Of a stretch of 64,000 bases of DNA, positions 22,895-34,799 are shown piece by piece; position 1 is the first letter of the stretch; each line of letters begins with the position of its first letter. Below the pieces are notes generated by a model, which was not told the DNA's origin, did no database searches, and was given only the letters and a program-made list of their open reading frames with translations. This stretch comes from Malus domestica. Lineage: Eukaryota; Streptophyta; Magnoliopsida; Rosales; Rosaceae. The translations under genes and the position numbers were made by a program. The stretch spans positions 27,033,501 through 27,097,500 of the forward strand of contig NC_091677.1 in the NCBI RefSeq assembly GCF_042453785.1, written 5' to 3'.

Positions 22895-25800
22895 ATGGCT
22901 CTCCAACTGAGATCCAGGCACCGAAACCTCACGAACCCATCTCTTACCCACCTGTTCTGCACCAAATCCTCCTCCTCCTCCGACCCATCTGACCCAAAGG
23001 ACCCATCTGACCCGAAGGAACCCACCGACCCAAATCCCCAATCTCACTCTTCCTCTCTCTCTTCCTATTTCAGCGACGTCAAAGCCAGCCTCAGGCAACA
23101 TCAACAGCAGCAACAACCGCCGCCGCCGCCGCCGGAACAGAGAAGACCCACTCCTCAAAACCCCTCATATCCAAACCCTTCTCCCTCCAGGACCTCCAAA
23201 GTTGCTTCCTTGGAAGAAATCCGCAAAAACCTCTCCGAGTACCGGCGCCGAACCTCCGTGCCGGACCCCACCGAATCAGGCCCTGCGGCTTCGCAACATT
23301 CTTCTACGGCTCCAGGTTTTCCACAGCATATCTCTTTTCAAGAGCTCTACAAGAGAAATGTGCTTGGCAAGGCTGAGGGCGGCAATGCCAATAGTGACCG
23401 GAAGCTCTCTTTCGATACGATTCGAGAGAGTTTGAGGAAGATAAAGAATCCCAGTGTGCAAAATGATAGAAAGGACCCTTTGTCATTGTCGCGGTATACA
23501 GAGAGTTTGCGCCTGGAGCCGAACCAGCCGAATGTGATCGGTGGGACTGGCACTCCTTTGCCATCGTCGATTTTCGGTAAGGAGTTAAGAAAGGAGAAAA
23601 ATGCAGAAGATGGCTCGATTGAAATGAAGACGAATTTCGTGAAGATGTACAGTTATGCAGAGTTGGGGGAGAAGTTGAGGAAGTTGAGGCCGGACGAGAA
23701 GGGGCAAAACTGGTTTTCATTGGAGGAGTTAAATGAGAGGCTGATGAAGTTGAGGGAGATGGAAGAGAAGGAGACTCAGGCCGCCATTGGCAACCTTACA
23801 TTCCGGGATTTAAGGGAAAGCTTGGTGAAGTTGCAGATGACGGACCAGGAAAAGGCAAAGAAATCATCGAGTAAGTGAGCAGTTTTGTGCTGGATTTCTA
23901 TATTGTCTTGTGTTATTTGAAAAGTTCACTTCTTGAAATAAACAGTTTGTTTGCTGAGATGTTGTACTGATGGAATGGGATGAAATTTAACAGATTCCAG
24001 CTTAACAAGCCATTTTCTGGAAAAACTTTTGTGCTACTTGCTAGATAGGTGCCACAATTCTGTATCGCTAATTATTGAACAAGAACCTTTTAAATTATAT
24101 TTGGATTTAGTTCCAAAGTTTGTTATGACTGTAATGGCTCCAGGCTTTATGACAAGGTAGAGTCTAGTCTGGTGCTCTGTTTCTGACAATTTGGGATAAA
24201 CTTGAATTTTTCAGTAATGTGTTGTTTGCGTACTATTTGTTTCGTTTGTTTACAGAATTCATAGGTTTAAGCTTGCTTTCATACTACGCGTGAAATTTTT
24301 CCATGTTTGGAGTAAGTTATATGTGCTTCAAATATAGTGATCTTCCCCAACTGAAACTAATTTGCTTTCCTTCCTAGTTTGATTAAAATTTGAAAACGAG
24401 GACTTGGTACAGGAATTGGCTCAAGTTCTATCTTCTGTTTGCTTTCCAAATAGAAGTGCTGGATTATCACAATGTAAAGTAAAAAAGTGAATTAACAAAT
24501 TTCAGTTTGTTGGTTTGTATGTTTTAAATTTTTAATTTACAGCTAAAGCTACAACAAAATTTCAAATTGTGTTGCGCGATTGATTTTATTGGATGAGTAT
24601 CTTGCAATTTACTGATTGATTCTGTTGTTGCAGCAGTCCAGAGAATTGATGTCTTGTCACATATAGGTCGAACTCCAAACTTTATGCTGCAACCTCCAAA
24701 GGAAAATTTGGTTGAAAAGGCAAGTATAGCTTTTCTGTTAACTTTACACGTCAGTTAAGAATTTGCACAAGATTCACGTAATTCAAATACTCAATTGTCC
24801 TTACTCCACCACGTGCTATGATGTTGTCCTCAATATTAATCAGCCTTCATAACAACACATAGTATGCACGACTGCCTGTCATCACTTGAGGTCTTATTTG
24901 GTTCATGTTGTATGCTATCTGTTTGAAAGCTCAGAAAAATTTTGGTTTTCACTTAATAGATGCTTGAATTGTTGTGATTCTCACACGAAATAATTCTACA
25001 TTGCAAATTTTGTTAATTTTGATCAATAGTTTGGTGCCTAATATATTAATAAAATGTTTATGCAGTATTTCCATCCAGATAACATGTCTTCTGCAGAAAA
25101 ACTGAAACTTGAGCTTGCCAAAGTTAGAGATGAGTTTAAAATGTCAGAGTCAGATTGTGGTTCTGCTCGAGTTCAAGGTATCGGTTTTAGTTTTGGGTTC
25201 ATTACACCTTTTATTTGCAGAATAATGATTTTTTCTGATTTTCTTGTCCATCATGCCAAGTGTTCTATCTTTATCATTGGCACATACATTCAAGCTAATT
25301 TTTGAATTGTCCAGAAATTTAATTCCTTTTTTCTTTTGGGTTTTTCAATTTACTTGCAAACAATATTTCAATCTCCTTTCATCCATAACATTTTTGTTAT
25401 CTGTTGTTGTTGTTGTTATAATATTTATTCTTTACCAATGCTTGGTGGTTCAAGTGGTAAGGAGCTTGTTCCCCTTAAACAAGGTCTCGAGTTCAAACCT
25501 TGTGAATGGAGAAGCCAACATTGGGAGAGCTTCCCCCCCAAATGGGGTCCGACCTGGCTCGAGGGATTAGTCCTCGCCTACATGCGGGGGATACCCTAGA
25601 TTCATCCAAAAAATAAATATTTATTCTTTGCCATCACATTATACTATTCATAGAGAAGACAAAGGTGAGAAAGGTTACACTATGCACAAAGATGTTGACA
25701 CTGGTTTGCATCGCAGGGTTGCGTCCTCTTATTATTTTAACGGGTGATAGCCCCCTTCACTTTTGCTTTTGGTAAATAAACATCAGAACAATAAAAAATT

Positions 25801-27514
25801 CTAGGCGCCTTTCCATCATCAATGGAGCTAACTAAAGTAATTAAACAGACAAATAGGAAGAAATGTTTTATGTTTTTGGATATTCATGTAGTGAAGGTTC
25901 AAGAGTTTTGGATATGTACTTAGATCGTCTGTGGGTTTCAATAAGGGTGTTTTACGTTCGTATATTCTACAAAAATAACATTGGTTGTCATGCATCCTCT
26001 TCATCGAGGGCTGTTTGTTGAGCTTGAATACTGCCAGAGTGGTTCTTTGCTTGGTGTGGGGTAGAGTCCTCACCTTTGAAAATTTCAAGAGGTCATTTTG
26101 GGTAAATACTTTGTAGCTGAAAAAATGCTAGGAATCAGTTCACCACTTTCTGCTATACTCGGCTTCAGAGTTGTCGTCTACTTTCCTCTACTTCTATGTG
26201 GTTCAGTTAGTTATATCTGGCTCAGTGAAAGGTTTCCTTTGGCGGACGGCTTCCTTGTGTATACAAAGAGACAGAAACAGTAGACACTTTTATGTGAAAA
26301 AAAAGTTGTCTTGTTTATCAAAAAAGGGGAGAAAAGGAACAAGTTGAAACCGGGATTTATTATTTTAGCTGTTAAACGAGTTAAAATGGTTTATGACCAA
26401 GAACTGAGTTGAAGAGAAAAAATCTTCAACCCCACACCCCTTTTGCTGGGGAAAAATAAAGGGTTTAACTGTGCTGAAATTAGTACATACATAGCAGGTT
26501 TATCCCTTCTGACACTTGATTTGAAGGTTAACTAATGTTTTGTTTTCTTGGTTGCTCTGCAGTGGCACAATTGACAACAAAGATCAAGCATCTATCTTCA
26601 GTTTTACACAAAAAGGTCTCTGTGGAACCAATAATCTTCTGTTTTATGCTTTCACGTTTATATTTCATAAATTTATCATCATGCTAATATTTGAGGCAAT
26701 TTGACTCTTTTCTGTGTCTAGTGTACAATTTACATGCTACAACTTTGACTTGGGTTTGAGATAATTTGTGGAGTTTTAATAGTCCAAAGTAATTAGAGAT
26801 AAAGTTAATGGTCGGCATGTTGGGTGGATCAACGCAATGTATCTATTCCTAGCTTTTACTCCCAAAGTTGACCTTGAAAACAGATTTTGACAGTAGTGTG
26901 CAACTATCTAGGTGCTGGTGTGTTTGGGTTTACACTCATAAGTTTTTCATGATTCTGTTTACCAAATTCCGCACTCTTGTAAATACAGAGGTGAGTACTA
27001 GACATTTTTTAAATACATATCTAATGCTCAGACACCGACATACATGCTGGTACATACTTGCCACCCTCCCATTACTCTTATAGCTGTTATCGTAGTTATT
27101 GTTAGCCTTAAGTACTCCCTTTAAACCTCACTGGAGTAAAAACTACTGTCGATAGATATGGGTTGTGAGATATGCATTACTGCCTTGTACCCAATAAAGG
27201 AATGAGTCGTCAGGGTTTTCCTTGTGACCAAAAAAGTAAAAAACCATATGCTGGTGTTGGATTTTAGGATACCGAATGTGTGCCAAGTTGTTTTATTACT
27301 CGATGTAAAATCTTTGCATATTTGTTTTATGTAGGACAAGCATTCTCTGAAGGGTCTTCAAGCGATGGTGCAGCAGAGGAAGAGGTTATTGAAGTATCTT
27401 CGAAGAACTGACTGGGATTCTTACTGCCTTGTGCTCTCTAAACTTGGTCTCCGGGACAAGCCAGAGTTTCTTTCTAAACTTGGTCTCCGGTACAAGGAAA
27501 ATAACAAGAATTAG
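22895..27514 (+). CDS. Ribosomal protein uS15, organellar (probably mitochondrial), with long N-terminal extension
   Basis: Five exons (22895-23870, 24637-24719, 25066-25177, 26563-26615, 27335-27514) join in frame to 467 residues. The last two exons carry the uS15 signature: AQLTTKIKHLSSVLHKKDKH, then GLQAMVQQRKRLLKYLRRTD and LSKLGLR. uS15 binds small-subunit rRNA early in assembly. The first 325 residues are an extension: a presequence-like start (MALQLRSRHRNL) consistent with organelle targeting, an Asp/Pro/Ser run, a Gln/Pro run (70-80), then about nine copies of a short motif of the form F-x-E-L-R-E-x-L-x-K-L-R. Bacterial uS15 is under 100 residues, so most of the protein is a lineage-specific addition. 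Intron 2 has a GC donor and intron 1 a CAGCAG acceptor. The C-terminus carries a duplicated SKLGLR block. Mitochondrial rather than plastid location is inferred. Confidence 0.9.
25437..25615 (+). mobile_element. tRNA-derived SINE in intron 3 of the uS15 gene
   Basis: Box A (tggttcaagtggtaagg) and box B (cgagttcaaacc) are about 35 bases apart, as in a tRNA promoter. The body ends with ccaaaaaata. Target duplications of about 17 bases with one mismatch flank it: aatatttattctttacc at 25420-25436 and aatatttattctttgcc at 25616-25632. This is a textbook plant SINE. Confidence 0.92.
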
Positions 27515-27966
27515 ACCAGTCGACACTGTTTCTCCGTTTCTTCAGCATTTTGGTTCGTGCCCGGTCAACCATTACTTCTTCCAGTTTTGCAGGGAAGAAG
27601 AGCGAAATTGGAGGCCCGTGCTGGTTTCAGTTCTATTCTATCTCTACGTTTCGTTTTTGTTTGCTGTTTCTCTTCCAAGTTTCGGACTTCCTTCTGCATT
27701 CGATTTCTGGTCGTTTCTTTTTTCGCCGACAGGATGGAATTTTTGTAATTGGATTGCAAATTAGGGGATAAATGTATCAAGTTTCACCATATTAAGCATA
27801 TTGAAAGATCTGAATTCATTCTCGATTGGTTCGGATGCAAATTGGTTGAATATTATAGTTCCGAAGCGGAAACCATCCGTAAAACAGACTCTAATATTGC
27901 ACAAATACAATATTTTGACTCTTATTTGCAGGAGAAGTACCATAAATCATGTGTGGTTCGTTTGCC
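27515..27966. other. Convergent 3' region between uS15 and F-box genes
   Basis: About 450 bases separate the two stop codons, and the genes face each other, so this region holds both 3' UTRs. Several overlapping ORFs of 60-110 codons occur on both strands but none resembles a known protein. Confidence 0.7.
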
Positions 27967-29715
27967 TCACTCACAAACAAGGCACCCATGAAGCAAGAAA
28001 AAGTTCCTTTGGCTTTCGGTATGAACATAACCAGGAGGCGGAACTATTTTCTTCAGCGACGAAGAGAAAACCATCCACGAAACAATATCAGCACTGACAT
28101 TTTTACAATGCCACAAATTTATCTCCCTCAGCCTTTTGCAGTTCTTCACGACTCCCTTCACCCCTTCTGATGTCAAACTCCCGCTGCCCGCCAAGTTCAA
28201 TCTCTGTAGGCTGGGACATCTTTTCCCAATCATAGCCAGTGCCTCATCATCGATTCCCGAACGCATCCATTTCAATACCGTCAACTTCGGAAGTTGAAAC
28301 TCAAGGAGTAAACAAAGATTCTTCCTCACTCTACCATCTATCTTCAATTCCCTGATCTCAGAGCATCTCTTTAGTACTTCCATAATGCCTTCTTCTGATA
28401 CTCCCTTACAGCCGCTCAAATCAAGCACTTCCAAATTGGGGAAAATATATGCGAAACTTGTCAAAAAGGCATCGTCTATCGAGCTATTTTGAGCCAAGTT
28501 CAGCGATTTCATTTGATTGTTTGCCTTACAATCCGTCTCAATGTCTCCGTCCCCAATACCTGTTCCTGCCATTTCCATTGTATCCAAAACCAGACAGCTT
28601 GTTATGAGGATGTAGAAGGTGATATCGGTCACCTTACTGCAATAATTAAGGTTAATATATCTGATACTATGGAGGAACAGGGATAGCTCGGCCATGTCCT
28701 TGTCTCTGAGAAAATGTGCCGACTCAAGATCTAAGTACTCAAGGGACTGGTACTCACTCAACAAAACCCGAATTCCAGCAAAACTATAGTTTGTACATCC
28801 AGAAAGAATGAGCTGCTTTAGAGGCAAATGTGCTTCTGCAACCGCATCCAGAAATTCATCCGAAATCATCCAACCCGAAAGATCAATAGCCAACAAGGCT
28901 TTCCAGCTTATGAATGGTACTTGGGGTGGTACATCAAGGGAAAGGCTCCTAGCCGAAATATAATTCAATTGGCGACAGTCACAGAGGAGCTTAGATATGC
29001 CATTCAGTGTTATGAAGTGACAAAAGTTCAACACAATTTGGCATAAAAACAAACAGTTGGTGGACAAGCACACAAGCGATTTATCAGTGATGAAGCTATT
29101 ACCAGAAAGGTGGATCTTTCTCAGGCTCTTGAGCTTCTTCGACAGCGATAAAATGCCCGAATCGGATATCGGCCTCGAGATAGGGGTGGAATCCGAAATC
29201 CCAATTGGGGAAAAACCATATTCATCATCAGGGCAGCCGATGTCAAGCTCTTCAAGGCATGGAAAAGAATCTGCAATCAAATTCAGATCAGAATCCCCAA
29301 AACATCGGATTTTGGAGCAGTTCAAACTCTTCAAATTCTCCAATTTCGAACCCAACGATCTTAAACCAACCGCGGGTAAAGTCGCCTGATCGGAAACGTT
29401 GAGGGATTCTAGGTTCAACCCAGAGAGCGCAATTTGATGGAGAATTGGGTTCATGTCGCCATGGAATTTGGCGAGGTCGATGTGTTTGAGACGAGGGAAC
29501 CGTCGGAGAAGACGAGGGAGGAGGGATTGGAGTGCTGGATCGGAGCGTTTGAGTTTGAGAGTGGATAGAAGGCGATTGGTGAAGGAGAGGAACTGCTTGC
29601 TGACGAGAGAGAGTGAATTGAAGGGAGAGGGGTGGTCTGGGTCTAGGTCTAGCAGTAGCTGTTTAAGTATCAATTCCCAGCATTCTTCTGGCAAATCTGC
29701 AGATTTCTCTGCCAT
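27967..29715 (-). CDS. F-box/LRR-repeat protein
   Basis: An intronless 582-residue frame starts at MAEKSADLPEEC. An in-frame ATG 32 codons further upstream (29811) exists, but the downstream one places the F-box at the very N-terminus, as usual. Residues about 6-50 (DLPEECWELILKQLL, then FNSLSLVSKQFLSFT) form the F-box, which docks to SKP1 in SCF ubiquitin ligases. The rest is a run of Leu-rich repeats of the Cys-containing type, for example LEYLDLESAHFLRDKDM, LEVLDLSGCKGVSEEGIMEV and LREINLWHCKNVSADIV, which would form the substrate-binding curve. The substrate is unknown. It faces the uS15 gene convergently. No frame damage. Confidence 0.92.
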   Translation of the reverse strand: MAEKSADLPEECWELILKQLLLDLDPDHPSPFNSLSLVSKQFLSFTNRLLSTLKLKRSDPALQSLLPRLLRRFPRLKHIDLAKFHGDMNPILHQIALSGLNLESLNVSDQATLPAVGLRSLGSKLENLKSLNCSKIRCFGDSDLNLIADSFPCLEELDIGCPDDEYGFSPIGISDSTPISRPISDSGILSLSKKLKSLRKIHLSGNSFITDKSLVCLSTNCLFLCQIVLNFCHFITLNGISKLLCDCRQLNYISARSLSLDVPPQVPFISWKALLAIDLSGWMISDEFLDAVAEAHLPLKQLILSGCTNYSFAGIRVLLSEYQSLEYLDLESAHFLRDKDMAELSLFLHSIRYINLNYCSKVTDITFYILITSCLVLDTMEMAGTGIGDGDIETDCKANNQMKSLNLAQNSSIDDAFLTSFAYIFPNLEVLDLSGCKGVSEEGIMEVLKRCSEIRELKIDGRVRKNLCLLLEFQLPKLTVLKWMRSGIDDEALAMIGKRCPSLQRLNLAGSGSLTSEGVKGVVKNCKRLREINLWHCKNVSADIVSWMVFSSSLKKIVPPPGYVHTESQRNFFLLHGCLVCE

Positions 29716-32700
29716 TGCTGTTCTTCCCCAAGGTTTGGAAGAAAGCTGAAGCGATAGAAGTGGATATGAGGAGGTGGGTGTTGCGGGCTTTAGCTTTAAG
29801 AAGAAGTTCACTTAAATAAATAAATAAAAAGAACTTATGATATCATATATATGATATTTCAAATATGGTCACGCTCTCTAAAGTAGAAATTTTGGTTTCA
29901 AATTTTGAAAATTTTGGTGACTAGCTTCTAGGCAAATCTCCTCGCAGTCTCTACACTCCTACCTTCTACCTCCTTTATCATTGAGCGGTCATTTAAGCCT
30001 TCTTCAATTTTGGGCTAAAACTCAAATTTCCACTTCTATTTCCTTTTAAAACTCAACCCAACCTAAGGCTAAAATGTGGCCTAAAACCTAAAACTCAAAT
30101 GAAAGTCAAATTTAGCTCAGCATTAGTGGGGTTGGCCTACCATATATGTATATTTTATTTAGTTTTATATTTATAAATTCATTGAATCCAACGGTTAAGA
30201 TCTAATTTGATGAAATTCAACAGTAAAAAAAAATTAATAGTCCAAATTTAAATCTAATGGCTAAAGTAATTAAAAAAATCTTTTATTTGTTTCATATTTT
30301 TTCATAGTGTTTAACGAGTTTCATGGTGTTGGTTAGTGATTTTTCAGTATTTGTTAGAATCTAAATATTTTTAGGTGAAAATGTTCATAAATTAAATTAA
30401 GATAGTCTACATAATTTTTTATTTAAAAAAAAAGTTACTTTAAGAAAAAAAATTAGTTTAAATTCATTTTTTAATAATTTAGAGCTAAAATTTTAGGCCA
30501 GAAGGATTTGAGTAGAAAAATTGTTTCTTGGTTAAAACCTAAATTTTATGGGCTAAAAATTTTAGGTTTTAGGCCAAGGGTTAGAGATGGTCTTAGGGGC
30601 TTTAGCTGGTGATCCGGGCTGTTTCTCTCTCGACGATGAAGTTTATCCCCCATCGTCTCATTGGCCGACCTTGACTCCTATTATTTGAGGTCATATCTAG
30701 TATTCAGATTTTACCTCGATTTGGTACCGCTCTCATCGAAAATCAATTTTACGATATAGACGCTTATGACTTTCCTCTCTATGCCCTGCAGTAATGATTC
30801 CTCTAACATTACCACCTTTACCACAACGATGTAGTCCATATGTTGATGAGGTGTGATGCCTAGTAACGGCTATTTTCACACACTACTCATGCTCTCTTTA
30901 TAACAGAATTGAGAGAAAGAATCCAACGTAGATTCTTGAGTGTTGTAATCGATTTTGTTAGTGTTTTCAAAGCTAATGAGCTCGATTTCCAATTAAATTT
31001 AAAGCATGAAATCACTGAGAACGTAATCTCATAGTTGCAGAGTAATGGAGGAAGGAAGAAGGAAACCAACAGTTCTTCACCAATAAGTAAGACGTCTTAG
31101 TATCGAATCTCATGAATGTCGAGTTCATTACCAATTTATTCATCACCCCTTAGAATAAATATACCATTGTATAAAATTTAAAAAAACAAATTCTATACCC
31201 ACACAGCATGTATTCACGAAAGGCAACACAAACCATAAAAGAAAAAGCAACACACTATTTCTAGTACATTTACTGACCATATCTCACATCGAGATAATGT
31301 GATACAATATCGTTCCTCTTTTAGCATATCCAGTTTTCGTGCTCATCGAGAATGTATTCGCCAATGCAATAGGTCGTAGTACTAATTTGATTTAGAGTAT
31401 CTTGAATAGCAAGGGGTGTGATATTTCACTCCTTAAAAATACCTATCTGATTGACTTAAAACCCCAAATATGTTTACAATTGAAGTATCTACAGAACAGG
31501 ATTCAACCTAAAGAAAATATGCCAGAGGCACAAAATTTTGAAAATTATTGAAATATAGTTGACCCTTTTTTATTTGAACGATACTCTAATCTAATCTAAA
31601 CAGTAGCTATGAGATTTAGATTTTTAATTTTAGATATTGAGTATCAAGTCCTATGCTGAAAAATCCTCGTTTAAGTTAAGGTTTCAACTCTGTCTCTGGT
31701 CAGAAATCCTTACACTAGAATGCTGAGTCTCGTCTTTAAGATTTATGTTCTCGAGTTTTGAGTCCTTCCTCGACCTAACACCACCTTGCTTAGCGTATTT
31801 CCAACGAGAGACCGTACGTTAAGATCTCTACCCACTACAACAAATCGGTCATTTACCTAGAAACATTTTAGTGTGAAACTTATCTTTCTCTCTGTAGAAT
31901 TCCTTTGGCGAGGAAAATTTTGAGTTCTAGCAAAAAGTGAGCTCACTTTGATCTCCATGCTAATGTGGAAATTTTTTTCATCTTACTCTAGGTTTAGTGG
32001 GAATTATTTTTTCTTCTCGCCAAAATATTAGCTAGGAAATTATTACTTTTCTTGCTGAATAAAATTTTTAGCAAGAAAATGAGTCCCACTATGGCACTCC
32101 TGCTGTATTTCCCAAATGTGTCAAATACGGCGATGTTTTATTCAAAAATATAGTGAGAAATATTTTAATGAGGTTGAATAAGGATTCAACGAGAAAATAA
32201 TTTCTCGCAGACAGCCCAAGTTTTTTTAAGCCCAATATTTTTCTAAGGGTCGTTTGGCGTGAGAAAAAAGAAAAGAAAAATACCAACTAAACTCATTCAG
32301 TCACTTTGCTTCAATCTGTCGCTTTGTCTCTCTTTTTCAACCACACTCTCTCTGTAGAATGAGAAAGCAGTTAAGGGCGTTGCACTCTTGAACGTTCTGA
32401 AACACTCTCCAAACTCATTCTTGTTGGTCGAAGACGATAATGGTAAACTTTGCACTCTGTTGACACCCCAAAATGTCACATGCAAGCCCAACCAAGTCTC
32501 AAGACCCAATTGTATAAAAGACCCCAAACCAAGCCTAAACACATGCAGAGGAATAGAATCGAGAAAAATGAGTACTTATAATCATGCCACGCTACAGTTA
32601 TTAAACCAGATAGAAATCACGCTATGCCTACGGAAATCCATGCATATACGTCAAGCCAAGCCTTATCACTTTAAATCACTATTCATGCTAAAATAAGCCC

Positions 32701-33897
32701 ATGTCACATGTTTGGGGATTGCCAAGTGAATTGTGGTGTGGATCGTTATGGAAGTTCAATAGGCCTACGTGGAGTCAAGATTATGGAAGACTTTGGGTTG
32801 CTTAGAAGCCCAAAGATCTAAGCCAATAACCTTTGTAATCCACATGGGCAAGTTTGAGAGAAAACCAGCCTAGTTTCTTTCTTTCCTTAGCAAGCCAACC
32901 AATCTAGTTAGGAAGGAACCAAATCCTAGCCTTAATTTCACATGAAAGCCTAGCAAAGTAGACATTTTAATGAAGAGAGAAGTTGACTTTCATTTCCTAG
33001 CTCACTCTGAAGATCAACGCTTGAAAGCCAGGAGACGCATTACCAGAAATAACACATGTGGAAGTTGACCCAGAAAAGCAACGACTCGGAAGAAAGTTCA
33101 ACGTAGGCTTTACGAGACCAACGATATATATCTATCTTATACCAAGAAGAAAAGCCATAGTGAGACCAGGAGAAAGAAGAAGAAGACCAAGCCAATGTTA
33201 GAGATTTCTTGGGAATACTAGAACATGGGTCATTATCCTACAAAAGGAAGGTTAGAAACCATTAAAGGAGATCCAAGAACTCAACCTAGAGAGAAAAGCT
33301 TAGAAAGTTAGGAGGATTGTATTGCACCAAGCTAGGAAAATCTCTCCCTTAGTGCAAACAGCCACAAATCCCAGAAAGCATCACCCCTGCAACCTTAGTG
33401 TTTTCCATAACCTTCCTCTCAGGATACTAGCCATCAGAAACCTTGTTACCACCCTAGGAAGCCTAGATTATTCAAACAAGAAAACCATGCAACCATGCCA
33501 ACTCTCTATCTCATGCTAAACCGATAAACTTTTAGCTTCCAATCATGCCTCACTTGAGCAAGTCATTATTTGTTTAACCATGCTATCTTTGAGTCATTAA
33601 TCCAACTGAGATATTTCCTAAGACGTGCTAATCCTTTCGAGATATTCCGGGACTTGGTACAAAACTAAACTGAGGGAGACAAGAGAACGTTCTCAAAGCC
33701 TGAGTCTACCTTAACCTAAAAGTCCCCAACACACCTTCATCTTTTCTTCGTTCTGGTCTCTTAACCATAGCGCCAATTTCCACTTTTCTCTTTTCTCTCT
33801 CTTTTTTTTTTTTTTTTTTTTTTTTCCCAGGTTTGCACTTCAATTTATCTTTTTCTTATTGGGTTCACTTTGTTTCCTTCTTTCTATTTTCCCTTAT
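29716..33897. other. Gene-free, repeat-like spacer
   Basis: No supported gene in more than 4 kb. Between about 29990 and 30595, segments such as ggcctaaaacctaaaa near the left and the complementary ttttaggttttaggcc near the right, ending ggttagagatggtctta, suggest an old MITE-like palindromic element without clear ends. At 31833 the sequence cactacaacaaat resembles a CACTA transposon terminus. From about 32461 to 33730 the sequence has the texture of LTR or 5' UTR repeat DNA (starts tgacaccccaaaatg), but I could not confirm an LTR. A 26-base T-run lies at about 33804-33830. Confidence 0.6.
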
Positions 33898-33906
33898 GTG
33901 GTATTT

Positions 33907-34064
33907 GAGCAATGTTAGGGAGACCAAATTGCAAACCAAATGATGTGTCACCAATAAGAAACAAGCATGATAATCAACAATTAATTAATAATCCAATCAT
34001 TTACAACCATATCATTTAGTTTGCAAATTTGGTTTAAAAAAATTTGGTCTCCCTAATATTACTC
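33907..34064. mobile_element. MULE-type MITE
   Basis: The left end gagcaatgttagggagacc and the complement of the right end gagtaatattagggagacc form terminal inverted repeats. The flanks are perfect 9-base direct repeats, gtggtattt at 33898-33906 and 34065-34073, the duplication size typical of Mutator-like elements. It has no coding sequence. A partial relative lies near 8895 in intron 1 of the P450 gene. Confidence 0.88.
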
Positions 34065-34073
34065 GTGGTATTT

Positions 34074-34799
34074 TGGCTTATAAATATAGACCCGATTAAA
34101 ATGGAAAATTAATATATTATTTTTGAAATTTTAACCGACAGAATGCCCATGTTGTTGAAAATCATGAATTGATGCCTCTTTCCATTTCATCTATATCACG
34201 TATTGTTGTCTCATTCTCTCTATCTCCCACCCATTTCAACCATGATCTCTTGTAAGTTTCAATTCAAAATAGTTGATTTTGATCAACTAAGGGTTGTGTT
34301 GTTAACTTATATTTTTTTAATTGGTAGTAGGAGAACTATAATTTCTAGTTGTAAAGCATTGAGAAATTGTATACCATATGCATGATCTCCTCTTAGGTAG
34401 GTTGCTTGACTTTTAATTTTATTGTTTTGACCTCTCGTGTTGTCCATGTCGTGAAATATATGTGGATGTAATTTATTTATAAAATATGGATAACAGGACA
34501 ACATTAAATTATGAACTTGGATGTTGTTGCCTACATGTAACATTTTATACCAATATGTATAGTTTTACATTCCATTACAAGGACTCTACCGCCACTTTTT
34601 GACAATTCATTTAGGGGCTTCAACTAAATCTTTGTGTTATTGACTCAAAGATTTATTTTGAAGCACATGAAATCATAAAGTTTTATTTTGATGGGAGTTC
34701 ACACATATTCCCTCCCGAGCCAAGCAAAACTCACTCTAGTGTATATACCAAAAGACGAGACTATTTTAAAATGCTGATAACAGTTATCTTTGTGTGTTT
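34074..34799. other. Gene-free spacer left of the copia element
   Basis: AT-rich sequence. Short ORFs on either strand are not recognisable. If the patatin-like fragment to the right of the copia element once extended further, its missing 5' part should be here, but I see no GxSxG-coding segment. Confidence 0.6.

Noticed and set aside
29716..29811. Upstream in-frame ATG adding 32 residues to the F-box protein
   Set aside because: The upstream extension contains no recognisable domain, and the F-box starts right after the downstream Met. A transit-peptide role cannot be excluded but is not typical for SCF subunits.
32461..33730. Possible solo LTR starting tgacaccccaaaatg and ending cccaaca
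   Set aside because: The TG...CA ends are suggestive, but I found no matching 5-base flanks and no partner LTR in the window.
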